NCBI GenBank assembly: GCA_030374805.1
Contig: JARGSG010000189.1
Location: 1,426,001 to 1,490,000, forward strand
Length of the DNA stretch: 64,000 bases
Reading direction: 5' to 3'
From: Gracilaria gracilis
Taxonomy: Eukaryota; Rhodophyta; Florideophyceae; Gracilariales; Gracilariaceae
Positions 32,290 through 43,039 of this stretch are shown in pieces. Numbering within the stretch: the stretch's first letter is position 1; each line of letters opens with the position of its first letter. The position numbers were made by a program, and so were the translations under genes. The notes under the pieces are model-generated. The model saw only the letters and a program-made list of their open reading frames with translations, made no database searches and was not told the origin of the DNA.

Positions 32290-33549
32290 CTAAAATGCCT
32301 CTTCGGAACCATCCCAAACCACTCGGAACTTAGCGAACACGAATCGGTAACAAGGCTGGAAGAAATTCCGGAAGGAGCTCCTAAAAAGCAATGGATCCGT
32401 ATGCGGGCTTGCCCCTTTCAACACATGGTGGTTTCCGTCGAAGAAGTCGGCAGAATATTCAGGATATAAATCACTAGGTTCGAAACCTTCAAAAGTTTGG
32501 AACATACTACTCGTGATCTCCCAGCCGTTCCCGCACAAGCCGACAACGCCTGACCAAGCTTTCGAACCTTTCCGTACGGATTTCCAACCTAGATCATATT
32601 TAGGTTCTTCATTTCTATTCGCGGCAGCCCGAACCCACTCTTCTTCCGTGGGCAAGCGACCACCTTTCCATTTAGCGTACGCAGCCGCCTCGGCTACGGA
32701 TACCAAAACAGGCCTTTGGCTGATGTTCGTCTCGTCATCTTGGTTCGTTGGGATGTATGAAGCTTGGTAAGTTGACTCAAGCTTTCGCCATGTAGCAGGC
32801 ATGGTTATTCCCTTACGCTGGATCCATTTCCAATGGCAGCCCCAAAGTTCGCTCTGTGAGTATCCACCCGCTTTGATGAACTGCAGATACTCTTCATTCG
32901 TTACGGCATACTTTCCCATGAAAAAAGATTTCACATGACGGGGTCTGAGATCATGTTCGTTGTCAAGACGCGCAAGGTATCCATCGGTCTTCTTCACACC
33001 TGGAACTACAACGCCTGACTCTACCTGTATTCTACCCGATTCAACATGACCCAAACTATTGGGCAAATCGTAGAACTTCGCAAGATGCGTTTGACCCATC
33101 ATGTAGCGCAAAGTTTCATGATGCATAAGGTCATGTTCCACGACTAAGCGGAGTGCATGAAGCAGGTGCGGAGAAATGTCATGAAGTCTCAGGACATCCA
33201 AAACACGAAGACGACAGCGAGACTGGTATTCTTGGACTTCGGGCCAGGCAGGGAAGGAGATTTCTACGGGCGGTGCATTCCCATCTGCGGGAGGGTCGAT
33301 TCCCCTAGCGTACAGTTGATCATAATCGTGTTCCCTTATATATCCAGGCCTCGCTATATTAATCAAGCGAACTGAGAAAGCCGGAAGATGCAATGCATAG
33401 AAAACGAAAGGGTGTCGCAGAGATATGGGCCGAGAGTATAACAAATCTTCTTTGCCAAGAGCTTGAAACAGATTGTCACTATTGTCCCATACATGCTCGA
33501 GGTCCTTGCAGATTTGAGCTGCCATAATCGGGTTGACTCCTTGAGCCAT
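32290..33549 (-). CDS. DinB + FGE sulfoxide-synthase-like protein (EgtB/OvoA family)
   Basis: Intact 419-codon exon starting MAQGVNPIM. The N-terminal half is a DinB-type four-helix domain: HPFVFYALHL (a candidate first iron-binding His) and the HX3HXE motif at residues 139-145 (HDLMHHE), the signature of iron-dependent EgtB-type enzymes. The C-terminal half is an FGE-sulfatase/C-type-lectin-like domain: GKYAVTNEEYLQF, WKGGRLPTEEEWVRAA, LCGNGWEITSS, FRSSFRNFF. Bacterial EgtB has the same order and about the same length (~430 residues). The family joins a thiol to a histidine derivative and makes the sulfoxide in ergothioneine-type pathways. Substrate cannot be read from sequence. No methyltransferase domain is fused, unlike fungal Egt1. 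No transit or signal peptide is obvious. Confidence 0.85.
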   Translation of the reverse strand: MAQGVNPIMAAQICKDLEHVWDNSDNLFQALGKEDLLYSRPISLRHPFVFYALHLPAFSVRLINIARPGYIREHDYDQLYARGIDPPADGNAPPVEISFPAWPEVQEYQSRCRLRVLDVLRLHDISPHLLHALRLVVEHDLMHHETLRYMMGQTHLAKFYDLPNSLGHVESGRIQVESGVVVPGVKKTDGYLARLDNEHDLRPRHVKSFFMGKYAVTNEEYLQFIKAGGYSQSELWGCHWKWIQRKGITMPATWRKLESTYQASYIPTNQDDETNISQRPVLVSVAEAAAYAKWKGGRLPTEEEWVRAAANRNEEPKYDLGWKSVRKGSKAWSGVVGLCGNGWEITSSMFQTFEGFEPSDLYPEYSADFFDGNHHVLKGASPHTDPLLFRSSFRNFFQPCYRFVFAKFRVVWDGSEEAF

Positions 33550-33589
33550 GCTTCGAACAAACTGAAGACAAGTAGTGCTAATGTGACTT

Positions 33590-34125
33590 GGTGGTAATCA
33601 ATTCCACGGTTGGAGAGTGGATAAAGGCACGGGTGTAGATGAGATCCGGGTTGACGGTGTGCCCTTGCAAGAGAAAGAACTAGATCTGGTTGGGCCTCTT
33701 TGTCTGCTGAACGGATATTTGCCTTCAGAGCTGCCCTCTTACTATGTTGCAGCCCTTGCTACGTCGCAGTGGTGTTCACTCCAGAGGTATGTATAAAACT
33801 TGTCGGCTCACGAGTAATCTGTCCCTGTCCATTATCAGAGCATCTATAAACGGAGCGCCGCATTGGATGTAAGTCGTGGCAAGTTGCGCGACAGAAGACA
33901 TGGGAATATTGAGCTATCTACCTTGCCTTCAACCTTCGATGACATGTTGAAACGGAGGCAAGGGGTACACACTATTCCTATCACTTTTGTGAATGTGAGG
34001 ACCCTAGATATTTATTGAGCGGTAGAAAGAATGCAATCTGGTGAGCGAATACGAACCTTCGAAATGTCAGTTGAAGGTTCTTATGAGTTTTCGTTAGATA
34101 TCGAGATGATACCATTCGAGGTCTA
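33590..34125 (+). CDS. Possible two-exon host gene fragment, unrecognised
   Basis: A plus-strand frame reads DGVPLQEKELDLVGPLCLLNG and YLPSELPSYYVAALATSQW. It meets a consensus 5' splice site (CAGAG|GTATGT near 33786) and resumes after CATTATCAGAG near 33839 as SIYKRSAALDVSRGKLRD and FDDMLKRRQGVHTIPITFV. Excising 54 nt keeps the frame. A stop near 34017 is followed by a further open stretch (AVERMQSGERIRTFEM..FSLDIEMIPFEV), so it is either a pseudogene or more introns are missed. No start codon or family was identified. Confidence 0.3.
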
Positions 34126-34129
34126 AATA

Positions 34130-34900
34130 TGCGTTCATCGGAGCACTCGTCCTCTTTTCCCCTTCATGTCAAGGCATGAAGTCGTCAACATCATTCTCCC
34201 CTGCCTGCCTGTGATTTCTACCTCCCTGTTTGGTTGTACTGCAAAGATATCACTGATGAATTGTCGGACCCATTTGGGGAATCGGCGTCCATGTCTGAGG
34301 ACGAGTTGTCGCGCAGGAGTCGAAAGGCTGGGCGAGGAAAGGGCACAGGCAGCCAGCGAAGGCTCTCCGGTTTTCTTCTCTTCTGGAGCCTTTTCGGGGC
34401 TCACGGCCCCCTCCCGGGCGCGCCTCCAACCGCGAGGTGCGCCGGGAGGTAAAAGTACGTGTAGTAGGACGACGGTGGCGGCTTGCGCGCATATGCAATG
34501 AAGTTGGTGACCGCTGAGGTAGGAGGGCGGCGAGAGCGGACCTTAATTGTGTCACAGCTGTCCACACATCCCTGTTTCCGTTACTTGCTCTCCAGCAAAC
34601 GAAAATAAATTTGAAAACTTACATGTGTTGATGTGCGCCGGCAGCCGGGGTGCACTCCATAAATTGGTTGTTGCTCGCACTCCGCCCGCAGATGTTCTTC
34701 GCCTACGCTCACGCGCAACGTCGTACCAGAGGTCTCTTGGACCCATAGGTTTTCTGCGGCCATTTCTACGCGGTGGGGCTCTCAGAGCGACCCTGGACCC
34801 GACCTACCACCACCCCAATTCAACCGAAAGTAAAAACGACAAACATGGGTCAGTGCCGATGACTGCAATGCAACAGTCCTTTTCTTTTCCCTGACCTCCC
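34130..34900. other. No confident gene
   Basis: Several short frames on both strands. A plus-strand stretch (ITDELSDPFGESASMSEDEL near 34.25 kb) looks acidic and protein-like but is closed upstream and becomes low-complexity. Not called. Confidence 0.35.
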
Positions 34901-34904
34901 GACG

Positions 34905-36220
34905 TCTCCCGCCAGCAAAAACGCTCCGCTCTCGCCAGCAGAGGCGCTCTGTTCCTCTCTGCCGCCGCCGGCAAAACCGCTCTGCCGACCCCGCTCCCCT
35001 CCGCCGCCGCTTGCGCACTACCGGCAGAGCCGGTCTGCCGCCCTCACCTCCTTCTTCCGCCGCTAACGCCGCCCTCTACCGTGGCAAAGGGCAAAGCCAC
35101 CGCTGCCGGAAGAAGCGCTCTCCCGCCCCTGCTTTCTTCCGCTGCAGCTCTCTGCGCCTTCCACCACCGCCGCGGGTAGAGCCACTACCGCCAGCAGCGC
35201 TGCCGTTCTATAGCCACTGCTGGCAAAGGCGCCGCCACCGGGAGACGCGCTCTGTAGCCCCCGCGTGCCGCTCGCGCGCCGCCGGCACAGGTGCTCTGTT
35301 GTCCCCGCTTTCTCTGCATCCGCTTGCGCGGCCGACAGATGCGCTCTGCTACCCCCACATTCCGCCCCAGCCACCGTTGTTTGCTCGGTCACCACCTCGC
35401 CACTCTCCGCCTCCTCCGCAATTCTTTCTGCTGCCGCCCTTTGTCATCAACGCGCCGCAAAACCACCGTGCTACCACTGGCACCACCGCGCCGCCCTCCG
35501 CCGTCGCTGCCGGCAGAGAAGTTCTGCCACCCCCGCATTCCTTCGCCGCTGCCACCACCGCCCGCGCCGCCGCCGCCGCCGGCACCGCCCCCCGTCACCG
35601 CCGCCGGCCACGCCACCCTTCGCCGCCAACGCTGGCAGATGCGCTTTGCCACACCCAGGTGCTTCCGCCTTCGCTGCTGTTCTTTGCTGGGCCATCACCT
35701 CTCCCGCCACCGCTATTCTTTACTCTGCCGCTCTATGCAACCACCGCGCCGAACAATCGCCCTGCTACCACCCTGCCGCCCTCCACCGCCGCCAACGTGA
35801 GAGGTTCGGCCACCACCCTGCTTACTTTGCCACCGCTTTTCCTTGCTTCACCGCCTCCGTGCTGCCTTCCGCCGCCCCCGTTGCGTTCTGCACCGGCACC
35901 ACCCCACCGCCCTCCGCCGCCTGTGCAGGAAGGAACGCTCTGCCGCGAACGCGGTGCTCATCGCCGCCACCGTTGTATTGTATTCTGCCGAGGTACTCCG
36001 TCAGCGCAATTGCTACGCCACCACCGCGCGGCTTTCCGAAGCCGCCGCAGGCCGAAGTACCCCGCTGCTACCGCGCAGCGTACTCTGCCGCGGCTTTTTT
36101 TTGCTCAGCCACCACCGACCACCCTCCGCCGGCACTGCAGGCAGAAACGCTCTCTCGCCACCGCGCTGCTCACTCCGCCGCCGCCGTTCTTTTCCATGCT
36201 CCCGATTTTTGCCGCCGGCA
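34905..36220 (+). repeat. GC-rich degenerate minisatellite open in all plus frames
   Basis: About 1.3 kb is built from diverged units with recurring pieces such as GCCGGCAGA, GCGCTCTGCC, CCACCGCC and CTTCCGCCGC, spaced irregularly at roughly 60-110 bp. All three plus frames stay open for long distances (450 codons at 35011-36363, 354 at 35265-36329, about 170 in the third), giving Pro/Ala/Arg/His-rich strings. This is a composition effect of a stop-poor repeat, so I annotate a repeat, not genes. Confidence 0.75.
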
Positions 36221-36282
36221 AAGTCGACATGTACACAACAAACGTTTCGAAAGCAATGTCAAGATTGCTTCGAGTGCATTTA

Positions 36283-37308
36283 TTAGTGAGCATTGTGCTC
36301 ATGGTCTACGGCGTCAATATCTTCTATGAGGTGTGGCAATTGCGCTACTTGGTAGACATCTAACCAGCACTTAACGCAGTGGTTCCAGCGCTCGCTGTAA
36401 CTGTAGTTTCCTTTGCAATGCTTGCAGAAAAAACGTAGCTTTCCACCTTTCTTCTTCTTAAACTTCGTTTGATTAATAACCTCCTGTAAACCCGATCCCA
36501 ATCTCTCTTTTGGTGTCAAAGGTGAAAAAAGCACACCTCGAGCAAGTCGACAAGCTTTGGAGTTGCGCAGGTGGTTGCCCAACTCCGCCGCATTGGAAAA
36601 CCCTTTCTCCGTACCGGTGTCGCAGTGTAGACACTTCTTGCTTGCATCTCCAGCAAGGTAGCCATACGTGCCAACACGAACAGATCCTTTGCAGCTGACG
36701 CCTGTAAACAAACAGGCTACAGCTGCAAGGCATCGTTCCACGCGAACCACCTCCACGAAATGGTTTCGATGCACATCATCCCCCACGTAGGACACCTTCT
36801 TCACTGAACTCGCCAACGTTGGGGGTGACGTGGGAACAGGAGGCGCGGAAGCCGCAGGAACGATTTCCGCCATAGTAGAGGCTGCGGCTGTGGGGTTAGG
36901 ACGGCGGGACGCGGAGGAATGGAAAGCACGAGCAACGGGAGAAGCAGTTGACGGAGACGAGCGATCTAGCGGGGGATCAGAGGCAACAGCAGTAGGGGCA
37001 GTGAGAGTAGACAGAACCGCAGCACCACAGCTAGAAGACGCAGAAGACGGGCCAATAGCATCCTGCTGCGGAGAACCAACCTCCTCACCCAGGTCTAAAG
37101 AGTCGAAACGGGGCGTTGTGTTAACCGGAGACGGGGCAGGCCCAATATCTGAACCATCTTCGGATGAGCTCAAAATGATTATTCGGCGAGTGTGAATACG
37201 AGGATCTTTCCTCGGGGTCTTCTTTTTCGGCCGGGCTCCGGAGGAGGAGGCCTCCAAATTTCGTGCACGCAGAGACTTCTTCGCAATCTTCTTGCGGGGC
37301 CTAGCCAC
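36283..37308 (-). CDS. Zinc-finger-like nuclear protein next to a MULE
   Basis: 341-codon frame. Residues 1-45 are strongly basic (ARPRKKIAKKSLRARN, RPKKKTPRKDP), a likely nuclear signal. There follow an acidic/Ser patch (LSSSEDGSD), a long Pro/Ser/Ala linker, and a C-terminal part with two Cys/His clusters: CLHCDTGTEKGFSNAAELGN..HLRNSKAC (residues ~235-265) and FCKHCKGNYSYSERWNHCVKC (~305-325). The first codon is GTG and the frame stays open 5' to a TAA near 37359 without an ATG. The real start may thus be an internal ATG (residue 144) or lie in an upstream exon ending at the GATTAG near 37316. Same strand as the MULE transposase 263 bp upstream; could be its partner, a DNA-binding host protein, or a separate transposon gene. 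Confidence 0.55.
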   Translation of the reverse strand: MARPRKKIAKKSLRARNLEASSSGARPKKKTPRKDPRIHTRRIIILSSSEDGSDIGPAPSPVNTTPRFDSLDLGEEVGSPQQDAIGPSSASSSCGAAVLSTLTAPTAVASDPPLDRSSPSTASPVARAFHSSASRRPNPTAAASTMAEIVPAASAPPVPTSPPTLASSVKKVSYVGDDVHRNHFVEVVRVERCLAAVACLFTGVSCKGSVRVGTYGYLAGDASKKCLHCDTGTEKGFSNAAELGNHLRNSKACRLARGVLFSPLTPKERLGSGLQEVINQTKFKKKKGGKLRFFCKHCKGNYSYSERWNHCVKCWLDVYQVAQLPHLIEDIDAVDHEHNAH

Positions 37309-37466
37309 CGAAACACTAATCGCATAATATATTATGAGAGCTATACAAAAAGATATTTATATTAGTTATGTTTTGGGTCAAATCCTTTATCTCATTTCTT
37401 TCCATACTATTACACAAGAGGAAGAGAACTTTAAGGTTCTCATGGGACGCAGACGAAAAGAACTCG

Positions 37467-37541
37467 ACAACCTTTACTATCAATGTACTTCTTTTCTCCC
37501 AAAACACCCCACAACCTTTACTATCAATTTACTTCTTTTCT
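37467..37541. repeat. 31-bp tandem duplication
   Basis: Two copies (37467-37497 and 37511-37541) of ACAACCTTTACTATCAATnT plus ACTTCTTTTCT differ at one base and lie 44 bp apart, between the MULE and zinc-finger frames. Confidence 0.85.
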
Positions 37542-37570
37542 AGAACTTTCTGCAGCAAACTTTCGAAGTT

Positions 37571-40280
37571 TTATATCCTTGAGTTAAGCACTTCAATTAG
37601 GTTCTGCTTCCCTTTAGTCGTCTTGGCCTTTTTCGAAGGGGTTGGGTTCTTCTTCGCCCTCTTCGGTTGTGATTCCAGTACAGTTTTGTCCTCAATAACA
37701 ATAACCTCTGCTGCATTTCGTTTCCTGCCTTTAGATTGAGCGCGCTTCCATTGAGGTTTAGAGAGCTCTGGATAACCGGAAATTGGGCCATCTATAAAAA
37801 GGTTTTGTGCATCCGACTGATCCAGCTCTCTCAGAAGTTGTAAAGCATCAAGAATCTGAAGGCCTCTCCCATGTGCCATTGCAAATTTTGGGGGCGATTT
37901 TATCCGATTGTGATATGCTTCGTTCGGATTTGTATCGAAAAATAGGGCGCGGTGCCTCTCTGCAATTGGAATTGAGCAAGAATGGTTCTGAAACCAGAGC
38001 AAGTATGCACATGTATTCTTCGCAAGCCAGTCGGCAAATGCTTCCCATTTGGATCCCATTCCTCTCATGAAGCTCAACGCTTGCTCACATTCTTCCCGAG
38101 AATAGACATTTCGAGTACCAATTGCCCACTCAAAAAGCTTTCGTTCGTTTGTGATTTCGCATTTTTCCAAAATACATCTCTTGGCGTGAACATCGCACAC
38201 CACTGCAACAGCTTTGATATAATCAATAACAGCACCTGACTGAAAAGTTTCGTCCAGAGCCGTAGCCAAACTAAAAGCATATGTTGTTTCGAAGTCTGTA
38301 GCCATTGTCAACCTGTCTTGGCCAGAAGCCTTCAATGGATCACCCAAACCTCGCCGCCTCATCTGGGACACGAACTCGCGAAACAAAAGCAAACGAGACC
38401 CAGGAGTCTTTCTGGTGCAGAGCTGGTGCATGACTGCATATATGCAGCCTGTCATTTCGTCCCTCGCAATTATTGATACCAGTTCGAATTGCAACACCTG
38501 TCCATCTTCGTCGTGAGCATTTACGATACCGAAAGTCCCATCACATCCAAACCGAGGATATTGGGCGGCTTTGTCTAGGATAGTTTTCTCTCCGAAAATT
38601 ATGGACAAGCCTTTCTGGTCCCGAGTCAAACGGAAATCGTCGTTCGATCTTTGATCCTCAACTGATAATATATAAGAGCAGTTTCCAAAGGTGTTGTTCT
38701 GCCCAGGACATATACTGCTGAGCAAAGCAGCTAGAGAGCTTCCCTTGGAATGGATAGTTTTGTGGGCATTTCCCCGCAGTCTCTTCACTGTGGAAGGCGA
38801 AGGTGCGCAGCCAAACCGCTCTTTAACCTTCTGCAGTATCATGCTGCAACTCAGTAGGTCGTTACGGTTGCAAATATCTACCACAAAGTTCTTCACCAAG
38901 GACGGTGGAGGCTTCATCACTGGCCATGCGTGAGAATGAACCCCAACCCCTACTATAACTGCCCAAGATAAGAATTTGTCATCTTCCCGTTGCTTCATGA
39001 AGAGGTAATGATATTCTGCTTCCCATTTGACTTGCACCAGACGTGGGGATTCCTGAAGATGTACAAAACGTGTACAAAACCTCGCACGTGTGCTCAACGG
39101 GTATGGTGGGCAGTCTCCAGTAGTTCTTGGGCTTCTGGGAAAACGCCCATCTTCGCCATTGCGATCATTTCATTAAGCATATCTTGATTGGCGCCCTGCA
39201 AATGAGAAGGAATCTTAACAAGAGAACATTTCTTGGGATCCCTTACACCTTCCTTTCCAAACTGACAACACCCTATGAAGTCGGGAAGCTTAGAACTCGC
39301 AACAGATCCGCTCTTCTCCAGGTTATATATCACCTTTTCAACCTTGAACACCCAGTTTGGGCTTCGACGTTGAGGTTCGGTTGCGTGTTGGAGCATTTCC
39401 AATTGATCCAAACTAGACACGAATGAATCGTGCTTGCAGATCAGAGGGAAGGCGTTCTGCGCGAAGAAAAAGACTTGGCGAGCAAGGCTTTTCTCATAAT
39501 CGACTGCTTCACTTCGTTTCCTCACCAATACTTCTGTTTCGTTACTCCATCTAACACAACTTTCTGCTTCATACAAATGGCGTGGACAATTATTTGGCTC
39601 AGCCTGGTAATCTCTATACATGTTAGGTTCTGTTGTATGGCATAACCCAGAAAATGTGTGAGAACGTTTTCCTAGGTTATCATTTATCCGAGACGCTGGA
39701 ATTAAATTTGACGTTTTGCAAGATTCTGAAATGCTCGTCAAATGTGCATCATTTGCACCTCCTATACAACTTTCCAGTGAATGAAGTTCGCCAGACTGAG
39801 TTCCAAAATTCCTACCGCCGCAATGGAACGAGGGTCCAGCTTCCTTAAGCTTTCGTTTCCACTCCAGATACCATCATGTCCTCTCTTACATACATTAAGG
39901 CTAGTGCTACAACACTTAATTCCTGAACAACTGAATGTTCGCCTCATTACTGGAATCTTGTTTCCAAAAATATGTAAAGTTGAATCCTTTGAAACCTTCG
40001 AGCGCATTGAGTACGGAGAAAATTCAATGAATGTATCAGCTTGCAAACCATACCCTTCCAAATTCACAAAAGAAGCAAACCCCTCAGGTGAAACTGGCAG
40101 ATACGGTGGCGGCTTTTCGAAAACACGGCAATGTCGAGCAGAAATATTCCGAGTTATCTGAAACAAATCGTTCTTCTTCTGGAACAGTATTACTCCGCGG
40201 GGGTCACTTTCAAGTTGCTGAGAAGCAGATGTGAGGTTGGCGGAACTGTCATCACTGCAAAACACATTCACGACCTCCAT
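37571..40280 (-). pseudogene. MULE (Mutator-like) transposase, frameshifted
   Basis: Three same-strand frames (40280-39762, then ~39850-39094, then 39097-37571) follow one another with overlaps and add up to about 900 codons, as expected for a MULE transposase with two frameshifts. The last frame holds the core: RFGCDGTFGIVNAHD (first Asp), QLCTRKTPGSRLLLFREF, TMATDFETTYAFSLA (second Asp), FFDTNPNEAYHNRIKSPP (Glu region with the HNRIK motif common to MULEs). A basic tail follows (RAQSKGRKRNAAE, PKRAKKNPTPSKKAK). Upstream parts contain Cys-rich pieces (RTFSCSGIKCC). Terminal inverted repeats were not found on either side. Confidence 0.75.
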
Positions 40281-41775
40281 TTCTTTCTTAGCTTTTCTAA
40301 AGGGTTCTCACGAAGATCTTGCTCTCGAGGAAAGGAACAGATCTGCGTCTTGTGTTATAATCAACGGGAACGAAGGCTCCAATTGATCCGCATCTCTGTA
40401 CAACCCTTACAAATGGCCCAAATTAACGTTACATTTTTTTTATTGACAACCTACACGGTTGTAAACTGACCGTTACGAAAACGCCGCGAACCACTGGGGT
40501 TTTCCGTAAAGGTTGCCATGAAATGATTGTGTGATCGCCGTTACTTTAACTTCGAAAGGGACCTATCACAAACTGGAATCAACTTAAATAATGCCCCCCT
40601 AATCTCGAATTAAATGGCAGATCGAAACATTAGGTTTGATACCATGAATTGGCGCATGGTTATGAGTTGGAAACCATATAATGACCAAACCAGTTCATGA
40701 ACCATTTTAATGAATAATTACGCTAAGATTACTCCCGGCGTCTCGTATCTCAATATCGTATGCGATTCAACTTTTCGTTCAAGCATAATGTATTGGGGGT
40801 TTTATCATTCTTATACATATTTTTAAATAACGACTCTGAAACGTTTAAATAAATATTTCATATACCTCAACCAACAAAAATAGATTGTCGGATATGAATC
40901 ATATCTAGAAGTTCGTAAAAGCTGCACATATTATATATATCTAGAAGTAGAAGATAAAATTGATTCTTTCAAGGCCAAGAACTGTTCTTTAGTACGAATG
41001 TGTATGTTGGTGTTACGAAAAGTGTTTTTTGTTTTTCTCAAGACTAAGATATCGGTATTTTATAAATTGAAACGAACATGTATTATGGACTTCGAAGTAT
41101 TTAAAGTTCTTGATGGCATATATTTTAATTACTAATAGTGTAATGTGTAATAGTGCTTTCAATTACCAAGAACAAAATTATTATGATGTGTCAAGTAGAG
41201 AATCTACTTTTTAGATGGCTAAAAAGTTTAAATAAGTAGGAAATTTGTGTAGGGTATAAGATTGTTGTTTTGGTGTGTTAGAAATATTAAAACGTATTTG
41301 GGACTGGCATATGACAACAGTTTTTTTGTTTTATTTTCAAAAGGTGTAACAATGTATGTTTTGATAACAAACTAGCTTTTGTAATATGTCAGATTGTTAA
41401 ATGTCATAATTATTCTTGAAAATAGAAATATAGAGTTTGGACAATATTTTCTGGTGAAAGGTAAGAGCTAAGCATGTTGACTCATACATCTTTGTTTCAG
41501 GTAGTAATTGTGTTGGTTGTTTTTATGTTGTTGGCAGCTTAATTTTGCTACATATACTGTAATGATGTAAGAATGTAAATTTAATTACAACACTGATTCT
41601 GAAAATGAAATTGGCCTTCTTGAAAATTTTTAATTTTCACATTTACAGTGCTTGGGTAGTACTGACCTTCTTGGTCCTTCTAGCTAGGGCTATATAGGGT
41701 AGATGATATTTGGATATAGGGTCTGGGTGATATCCCATATCTTTCTACGACGCCGACAAGTGCGTCCTTCGCTAA
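40281..41775. other. AT-rich stretch, no gene seen
   Basis: From about 40.57 to 41.65 kb the DNA is strongly AT-rich with no frame of note. It is a clear compositional contrast to the GC-rich repeat at 35 kb. Confidence 0.6.
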
Positions 41776-42486
41776 GGGCATCTCCACTCGTGGCAGTAAA
41801 ACGACAAACCAATAAATTATGTCGAAGATTTTTGCGGTCGCCGCAAAAATCATCTTCACCCGTGCGCTGCCAACGGCGTCGGCAACGGTATACCACTTCA
41901 AAACGGTATAACTCTTGTTATAATTTGTTTTTAGCGAGAGTTTTACCGGCGCCGGTATATATAACGGTTGAATCCGCTCCCGCCATAACACAGGTCAATC
42001 ACAATCAGTGATTAACTTCTATGGCCTCTCTCTCCCGCTCATACTTTCCCTTCAACTTGACACACTCGCGCCGGGCCCGCATCGCCTTTTCAACACACCT
42101 TTGTGGCCCCTCGGCCCCTAGCCCCATTCAAGGCCAATGTTTCTATTTATAGCTTTGTCTGGCAGCGATCCGCCATGCTTATGCTTTTTCCTACGCTTAC
42201 TTTTCATACTGTGGCAAATACCAATGGTGGCAACTAATAGAGTTGTGAATGAAGCAGCAATACTAGAAAAGGCCATCGCCTCCTCATCAAACGTAAAGTT
42301 CATCATATGAATTTCCCGTCGTTATCAATGTCGGCGTTTGAACACTTCATCTCCATACCGGTAGATGACGACCACTTTTTGACGTTATGGCGGGTACTCA
42401 TTCTACCGGCAACCACTAAAAAGCACACACGTGGTGTACATATTTTAGGGTTATACCGGTATAGACTCTACTGAGTGGAGATGCCC
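41776..42486 (-). mobile_element. Internally deleted PIF/Harbinger element, TAA duplication
   Basis: The terminal inverted repeats are GGGCATCTCCACTC and its complement GAGTGGAGATGCCC. Both ends are flanked by TAA (41773-41775 and 42487-42489), the TWA-type 3-bp duplication of PIF/Harbinger. The 711-bp element keeps only the start of a transposase gene. It is a different subfamily from the 20.3-kb Harbinger, whose ends begin GGGTG. Confidence 0.85.
42118..42306 (-). pseudogene. N-terminal remnant of a Harbinger transposase
   Basis: 62 codons from MMNFTFDEEAMAFSS to the motif KHGGSLPDKAINRNIGLEWG, the conserved N-terminal 'GGS.PGKA.NR' segment of HARBI1-like transposases; here the run HKHGGSLPDKAINRNIG is seen. 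It ends at TAG and no catalytic region follows. The rest of the gene was lost in the internal deletion that made the element non-autonomous. Confidence 0.7.
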
Positions 42487-42489
42487 TAA

Positions 42490-43030
42490 AATCTTGCCAG
42501 TTTGTTGACTGGTTGTGGCTTACAAAGCAGCAACTGCTAGAAAGGTAAAAGAATCCAATCTCTATCATTCCTTTTTTCGTTTTTTTTACAGGATGATCAT
42601 AAGTTACTCACGAGCAGTATTCATCGCAGTTGACAGCAGTATCACAAAAAAATGATAATTCTAGCAAAAAGAATAAAACGAAAGTACGAAATGGAGAGGC
42701 GCAGAGGGTAGCATAGTTCGCGATTAAATAAAGCTAGCCAATTTATCCCGTCTCCTATAGTAAAATCGCGTATGCATGCTGCGCTTCGTTAACGAAAGCG
42801 AAATGCATTATTTTCATTCGAAAAGTGCACGGATGATACCGCCTTTCCACCCGAAAAGACATATAAGTGAACTTTGATTAATATCTTTACCATTAAGTGT
42901 GTCGACGAACTAGGGTACGCGTTTTATCTTCTTGAGCACTTTGACGTTAACCTCTACACGTTTTATGCTGCTGAGAAACACGACAGAGCCAGGGCGGCAT
43001 CTCAAAAGATTGTGCCAAGTCCGACACAAG
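42490..43030. other. No gene seen
   Basis: Mixed unique sequence after the deleted Harbinger element. Short frames only. Confidence 0.4.
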
Positions 43031-43039
43031 GTCGCTTTG

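Noticed and set aside
35011-36363. 450-codon plus-strand ORF (and 354-codon ORF in another frame)
   Set aside because: All three plus frames are open across a stop-poor GC-rich repeat; the predicted strings are low-complexity and have no domain.
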